This document shows, piece by piece, positions 58,671-64,000 of a stretch of 64,000 nt of DNA (positions are counted from its first letter, which is position 1; each line of letters opens with the position of its first letter). Below the pieces are notes generated by a model. That model was given only the letters and a program-made list of their open reading frames with translations, was not told the origin of the DNA and made no database searches. The position numbers and the translations under genes were made by a program. The DNA is from Hormiphora californensis (lineage: Eukaryota > Ctenophora > Tentaculata > Cydippida > Pleurobrachiidae), in the NCBI GenBank assembly GCA_020137815.1, contig CM035352.1, positions 2,210,529 to 2,274,528 of the forward strand, given 5' to 3'.

Positions 58671-59385
58671 TCATCCCGTCTCTTCCAGTTCCCTTGTCAG
58701 TTTCTCGATAATGCATCGAAGTGAGGTATTCGTGCTTCTCAGCCACTCATTCTCTGATTCACGCTCTTTTTCCCACTGAAGTTTCCCAGAAAGCGTTGTT
58801 ATGCGAATCATCAGCCTCTCGTGCTCCTGGAGAGAGGGAGAGAGCACGACCGAGTTAAATTTTAATTAAATACCAGATTTGACAAACATGAATGTGGTTT
58901 AAGCTGCTGAAGATCATTGGCTTGCCCAGGAGGTACTTATTAAAAACTAAATGCATGGACTGAAGTCTTGCCTACGTTTTGTAATCGGTCGAGCTTCTGG
59001 TCCGCCAGTTCAATTCTCCTTTTAGTATTGCTACCCTTCTGCTTTTCTCGCTTCGTCATGGCCTTCATGTCCTCTAGATCCTGACTCAGGAATTAAGGTA
59101 CAGATACAAAGTGAAAAAAGCAAAGACTGACTTTTCAATAACCTAGCGTACTTCTTCCTCATGTACCTTTTTGAGTCCAATGTTAGCCTTCCTGCATTCT
59201 GTGGGAGTTTCCACCGTCGTGGAGGGAGATAAATTCCCCCCATAACTGGGCGATAAATTACCCCCATAACTGGGTGATACAGCGTCACATGGAGAAGATT
59301 CCGAGCTGTCGGACAAGCTATCGTCGTCGGTACAAGAAGCAGAGTTAAGGCGTTCCCACTTACCCTCCCGTAGGACAAGTTTCAT
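58671..59385 (-). CDS. Small coiled-coil protein, 3 exons, 159 aa
   Basis: Exons 59385-59167, 59080-58976 and 58826-58671 (TGA) join in phase 0 with GT-AG borders. The first exon is acidic and Ser-rich (TDDDSLSDSSESSP) with a duplicated SPSYGGNL. The second and third form a continuous amphipathic coil (RRIELADQKLDRLQ, then EHERLMIRITTLSGKLQW and IIEKLTRELEE). No catalytic family is recognised; a cytoskeletal or scaffold partner role is only a guess. The ATG choice is uncertain because the frame is open upstream, and a perfect GGGAGG/GTAAGT donor sits inside exon 1 near 59366. Confidence 0.6.
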
Positions 59386-61458
59386 ATTTATGTACAAAGT
59401 ATGTGAGCAAACGGTGATTTCTACACAATTAGCCAGGTTCAAATTCAGTGCTAAATTCTCTCTCTCTCTCTCTCCCTCTCTCTTTCTCTCTCTCCCTGTA
59501 TTCCAATTCTTTCTCCACATGTGGGCCGCCGTACAGACAATTATCCCCACTGACGTCTCCGAAGCTATAATGCACTCACACACACACAGAAACGTCAGAG
59601 GCAGAGAGGGGAAGAGACATAGAGAATTAAGGAAAGATAGAGATAGATAGAGGGATAGAGAGAGAAAGGGAGGCTATAATAATAGTGGATGGTTCTAATA
59701 TACCGCATTATAAAACTTATTGTGCGGGAAGTGACACCCTTCTACTGTAATGACAGCGGTAATGATAGTGTGGTGGGGTAGTTATAAAGAATTTATGTTC
59801 GGCAATGAGGTTCACCACACTTTTAGTGTAGCTCCAATTTTAGTGTAGCGATCTTTGCTGGTGCCCATGGTAGGCTTGGTCGACTGAGAACACTCGCACC
59901 CTTATTGAACTAAGAGACATGTAGTAACTAGCTGCAACACAACTACCAACCCACCATGATTTCCGTCTGGTACAATTTGGAAAAGAAGCATCCATTAACA
60001 TCATTGTGATTAACTCAACATGTCATTACATAACATCATTATTCCAATATCATATTAGTCAGGCATGCTACCACCATACGATTATCTAGGTTTTCTCTAA
60101 AAAGATGCACATTATATATGACTGATGGGCTGACATAAAGTGCTCCAGACACACACACACTCTCTCTCTCTCTCTCTCTCTACATCAGTCCTCTCCATCT
60201 CTGTCTCACAGTGTCCCTCTTTGCAGACACAGATGCGATAAATATTCTCATGGAAATGTTCTCCGACCTCTGTTATATAGCAGGTCTCACACTGTCACCA
60301 AAATGAGCATCATCATCATCATCAGGTCTATTTAAGACCATTTAATGGCATAATCATCATGTAGATGTGCCAGCTGCTGCAGGGTCAAATATTGCACGTA
60401 CTGTGTTATATCACTTCACCTCAGTTTCCGAACGCCCCACGAACAATTTGGAAGCTTATAGCTGACCCATGTAGCAGCCTTGCTGGAAACCAGATCATCA
60501 CCAGGCTTACCTGAAACAGCTGAATGTAAGGAAAGTGAAAGTAAGGACTTCAAACCACCGCACATCCATATTGAGGTACCGGATCAGCTATTTTTGGAAT
60601 ATAAACGGGGGCGTCTCAATTACAACGTGTAACTCAGCTATCTGTGTGGGAGTCTAGGACCCGGTGTGATACTGGGGTTGCACTCTTTCCCCGATGCCCC
60701 GAAAAAATTTATCCCGGTAGTATTTCGCATATAATATTAATATCGTAGGGTTACAAAACCGCAGTGCTAATAATGCTTGCACCTGGAATTTGGCCGTGAG
60801 GAATATAAATATATCTAAATGATACTGATTTGATATGCTGCCAGCTGGAAGAGAAAGGTCATAATTTATATATCCCGATAGATAAGTAGCCACCTTTGTA
60901 ACATATAATATTACATTCCAAATAGGTGAGCTAGTTAAGATATACAAATATCTATTTCGCTCCCAAGCCATATTTCGGTAGTATAACATACTGCCTATGG
61001 AACGTTTGAGGACACATTGAGGACACATTAAGGACACATTGGGGACACATTGAGGACACATTGAGGACACATCGTGGATAAAGTTCCGACGGAAATAAAA
61101 ACCCAAAAATTAGGACCAGTATACTCAAATATTAGGACGACTTAGTTTACTAACAGTAACAGCATGTATTTTTGCATTTTTAAGGACCCTACATCTAGAA
61201 AGAGGTACTCACACGAAATAGGATGTCCTGAAAGTGTCCTTGCTGAACAATTAAGCCCCTGAAACATGCTGCATTATTACAGACGTCTGTAAGTAAAGGA
61301 GCAATGAAGAGTTGAAAAGCAAATTGTGGTTTTCTGGACGACCGCAGGAATAAAAATAGCTTTCGTCTATCAGGGCATGAATCAATTATCTAGCATTAAT
61401 TACTTACAAGCATCCAACAAACAAGCAAAAGATGTCTACAGATTTTATTAAAGCTTAC
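59386..61458. other. Gene-poor stretch with TC tract and short repeats
   Basis: TC/CT-rich microsatellites lie at about 59457-59505 and 60160-60180. No supported exon was found. A 150-codon frame at 60654-61106 is mostly repeat-derived and lacks splice support. Confidence 0.45.
61008..61073. repeat. 12-bp tandem repeat GAGGACACATTG, about 5 copies
   Basis: Units differ by single bases (TTAAGGACACA, TGGGGACACA). The minus strand reads as CPQCV repeats, an artefact. Confidence 0.85.
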
Positions 61459-61830
61459 TTTTCGACTGTTTTCTTTTCCGTGTACAGATGTGGCCTTAAT
61501 AAACTGGGGTTTAATGGTGGTCAAAGCTGTTCTGTCTTCCTTAGGAAAGCGTATAGTTGGCCGATAGGATGTGTCGTATACCCGCTGTAGATCAATAGCG
61601 GGTTTATTTTGCAAATTCCTTAGTGATCTGGCTCTATACTCAAGGATAGCCCGAGATTCGTCCGCTAGTTGAGATCTCCTCCGCAGTGGTGAGGGTTGTG
61701 GTAGGACACTTTTGGGGAGAGGCGGGAGTCTGGAACACTCCGAGTCTGAGTTCCAACAGGGTAAACAATGATCGGTCTTGGTGGCCCCGCCGCGGTGTCC
61801 ACTTGATCGAATCTTAATCTTCTCCAGCAT
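61459..61830 (-). CDS. Probable 5' coding exon of an unknown basic protein
   Basis: ATG at 61830-61828 opens 124 codons (LEKIKIRSSGHRGG ... LPPLPKSVLPQPSPLRRRS ... YRPTIRFPKEDRT) ending at a good GTAAGC donor, phase 0. If unspliced, the frame ends at 61396. It is Arg/Pro/Ser-rich, probably disordered, with no recognised family. It cannot be joined by phase to the coiled-coil gene at 59385, so its next exon is not identified. Confidence 0.45.
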
Positions 61831-63054
61831 GATTAACAATAATTATGATCAATAAGGCCAAAGGAGGGATGTCATTGGGAAAGACAAGTTCACTCCGTGA
61901 GCTGCATGCCTGTATGTTAGAGAAAGCCTTAGTATGCTAGCAGCTTTAGCGCTTTTTAAAACCGTCAAACTAGCTTTCACGGAGTAAAGCTGAGAGATGC
62001 ACGAGAGATATATGGAGAGAAAAAGATATAGATAGAGAGGGAATGAGAGAGAGAGAGAGGGAGATAGAGTGAGAAAGAGAGATATAAAAGATTTCCAATT
62101 ACAAGGAGAAGGTCACTTTTTCTCAATCATGTCGGACCCTCCCCCACCCCCGCTGATTTAGCCAGCATGTAAGGACCAGGAACAAACTCTCTCGAGGGAG
62201 GAGGGTGGGAACTGAGAGAAATACATCACGAGAGTGCTACCACAAAACTCGATAACCACCGGGTCAAGTAACACTTCCACAGTACTACTGTACGCTGCTG
62301 ACCTAGCAAGCACGTGAAATTGGTTGGAGTTTATGATGAGTAATATTACATGTTCTAACCACAGGCTAGTTTCACTTTCATACAGTGACATGCAGATTAT
62401 ATCTGGTCTGTTCTAAAGATTCCCCATTGACATGGAGATTATATTGGAATATACTGTTGGTGGATCAGGAATTTGGAGGAAAATCGGGTATACCGTATTC
62501 TTAATCCTAGGTTTCGTTATGTTATATATGTATTACGTAGCCCTTTCTGTCTCTGGCAAGTGTCAACCCGCAAGTTTTATAATTTATTCTCTCCTTTTTG
62601 GTGGTTAAAATTATGTTTCCTCTGAAGGTAAAATATATTGCAGCTTTTAACAACACACCGTGCACTTCTAAGGAGCAGTTCCAAATTTTGTGTGCCTTTC
62701 CTTTCTTTCTGAATTTTTATAATTGGACCCAAATTTCAGCGGAAGTTTAAATTTGTCGGGTTTTGGAGCAGAAGGGCCGGGAATGGCTGGGATAGTGGTT
62801 ATATTAATGTACTTACATTGACGCGTTTCCCTATATATGGCACCATAACATGTAAATAATGTCCCTGTTTGGCACCTCTTTAATTGGTATACCCCTTGTC
62901 AAAAAAAACCTCAGCGGATACACCAACTAACTATCCTTTTTAGTACAAAATGAAACAAATTAAGTGTTAACTTGTTTTAATTTGTTCTTCCACTCACAAG
63001 GATCCCGATAGTGCACTGTTTGTGGAAATTGAACCATCCTTTTTTACTTTTAGT
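61831..63054. other. Intergenic region before the GPCR
   Basis: Contains a short degenerate GA tract (about 62030-62085) and AT-rich sequence. The base before the GPCR ATG follows TTTTTACTTTTAG, so a non-coding 5' exon may lie here. Confidence 0.4.
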
Positions 63055-64000
63055 ATGAATGTTACAGAATACTCGGATGTGTACTCGGATTGGGAAAGTG
63101 TTACTTTCTCCATTGCCATCACCATTGGCACAATATTGGGTGAGTTAAATTGGTAACCATGGTAACCATGGTGAGTTACGGGTTAAAACAATTCGGATCG
63201 CTGCCAGGTTGATCTTTTTTCATTCCTAAACCTCCAATTACCCAAAATACATTGTTTCAGGTGTTGTTGGCAATATCTTCCTCCTTTTTGTATCCAGGAG
63301 ATATGATGTATTTGCCATTGACTACGTGACAGTCCATCTCATCCAGCAGCTTGCAATAGCGGATCTGATCTTCATTTTCATTTTCCTGATCCCCATCCTT
63401 GTGACTCACATCACCCGGAAGTGGGTTTTCGGACGGACAATCTGCTTTGTTTCCGGTATGATGGTTTCAATCCCTGCGTGTGCTAACATCAACTTTGTCC
63501 TCGCGGTATCCCTCCACAGATACGGGAGGTGCCGGTATCCCCTCTCCATTGGATGGCTGGATCGCAACAGAGTCCCCTTCGTCTCCTCCGCTCTCTGGCT
63601 CTACTCCAGCATATTCACTCTCTACGTCCTCCTCTCCCCCGAAACTGTGGAGTTCTTCCCTGGGTTGGCCGCTTGCCAGTTCAGTTTTGATATCTCCTAC
63701 TTTAACTTTCTAGCCATCACGGCAACCACCCTGGTTCCCTTCGTAGTGATCACAACGATAAACATCGCTCTGTGGGTTCACGTTAGGGAGATACTCCGGA
63801 AGTCACACTTCCAAGTCCTACCAGGCCCTTCTCATAACCTCCTCCCTGACAGCATTTTTCATCCTGTGCTGGGCTCCCACCGTCGTTCCGTTTTATGTTC
63901 TCCTGCGGTGGTGGGAGAGGCAGGAGTGCCGAGACTGCCTTGAGAAGCTGCGTTATGTGTACTTTATAGGTGTGTGTGGGAATCCAATCCTGTACACCGC
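63055..64000 (+). CDS. Rhodopsin-class (class A) G protein-coupled receptor, truncated at window edge, frame broken
   Basis: Exons 63055-63139 and 63261 onward join in phase. The N-terminus has an NVT glycosylation site. TM1 carries GVVGN, TM2 LAIADL (about 59-64), and C90 before TM3 pairs with C167 in loop 2. The TM3 end is HRY (114-116) instead of D/ERY. TM5 is near 177-200. After residue about 216 the frame goes wrong and ends at TGA 63941-63943. The +1 frame, however, gives ALLITSSLTAFFILCWAP (TM6, CWxP) and GVCGNPILYT (TM7, NPxxY). A single extra base near 63823 explains this. It is a plasma-membrane receptor with an unknown ligand. It may be a real pseudogene, but a base-call indel is equally likely. 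Confidence 0.8.

Noticed and set aside
60654-61106. 150-codon minus-strand frame with CPQCV repeats
   Set aside because: The Cys repeats come from the 12-bp tandem repeat, and the rest has no recognisable domain or consistent splice sites.
62158-62391. 77-codon minus-strand frame upstream of the GPCR
   Set aside because: No domain, no splice context, and length within chance expectation for AT-rich DNA.

Overview
The window is animal nuclear DNA. It contains intron-rich genes with GT-AG junctions, a recognisable intersectin, ARHGAP20-type RhoGAPs, a mitochondrial dicarboxylate carrier, a rhodopsin-class receptor, a CR1/L2-type non-LTR retrotransposon, many TA-, TTAA- and 8-bp-TSD transposon remnants, and long GA/TC and TG tracts. 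The species cannot be named from sequence alone; an invertebrate, possibly non-bilaterian, metazoan fits best.

Layout. 1-2384 (minus) is the EH2 to coiled-coil part of an intersectin gene that runs off the left edge. 5386-18478 and 20211-28383 (both minus) are two head-to-tail paralogous RhoGAP genes. Their coding exons were rebuilt from splice phases (11 exons/1160 aa and 5 exons/796 aa). Each carries an N-terminal DH-like helical region, a PH-like domain, an RA-like domain and a RhoGAP domain. Their introns are full of nested transposons. 22570-26150, inside an intron of the second gene, looks like unpolished, homopolymer-inflated assembly. 28.4-37.0 kb is gene-poor, with foldbacks, TA-type miniature transposons, GA tracts and a transposase fragment. 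37077-48031 (plus) is a complete seven-exon SLC25A10 gene of 282 codons. Its fourth intron holds a TA-flanked TIR element that was itself invaded by a two-ORF non-LTR retrotransposon on the minus strand.

50503-57898 (minus) is the most unusual object: an apparently intronless gene of about 2,460 codons for a giant Gly-Gly-Pro-repeat structural protein. It has Cys cassettes, charged cassettes, three related beta-rich modules, and silk-like Ala-Gly and Asn-Phe-Pro repeats at its C-terminal end. It has a TATA-like box upstream and AATAAA just after the stop. Three small clusters of 1-bp indels break the frame. 58671-59385 (minus) is a small three-exon coiled-coil gene, 61459-61830 (minus) is a likely exon of an unknown basic protein, and 63055-64000 (plus) is a truncated GPCR gene.

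The genes form no obvious pathway. Intersectin (endocytic scaffold) and the RhoGAPs (Rho-family switches) are both membrane/cytoskeleton regulators, but their adjacency may be chance. The window's main points of interest are the GGP protein, the tandem RhoGAP pair, a canonical -1 slippery heptamer joining the retrotransposon ORFs, and several transposon nests in which target sites can be read directly.
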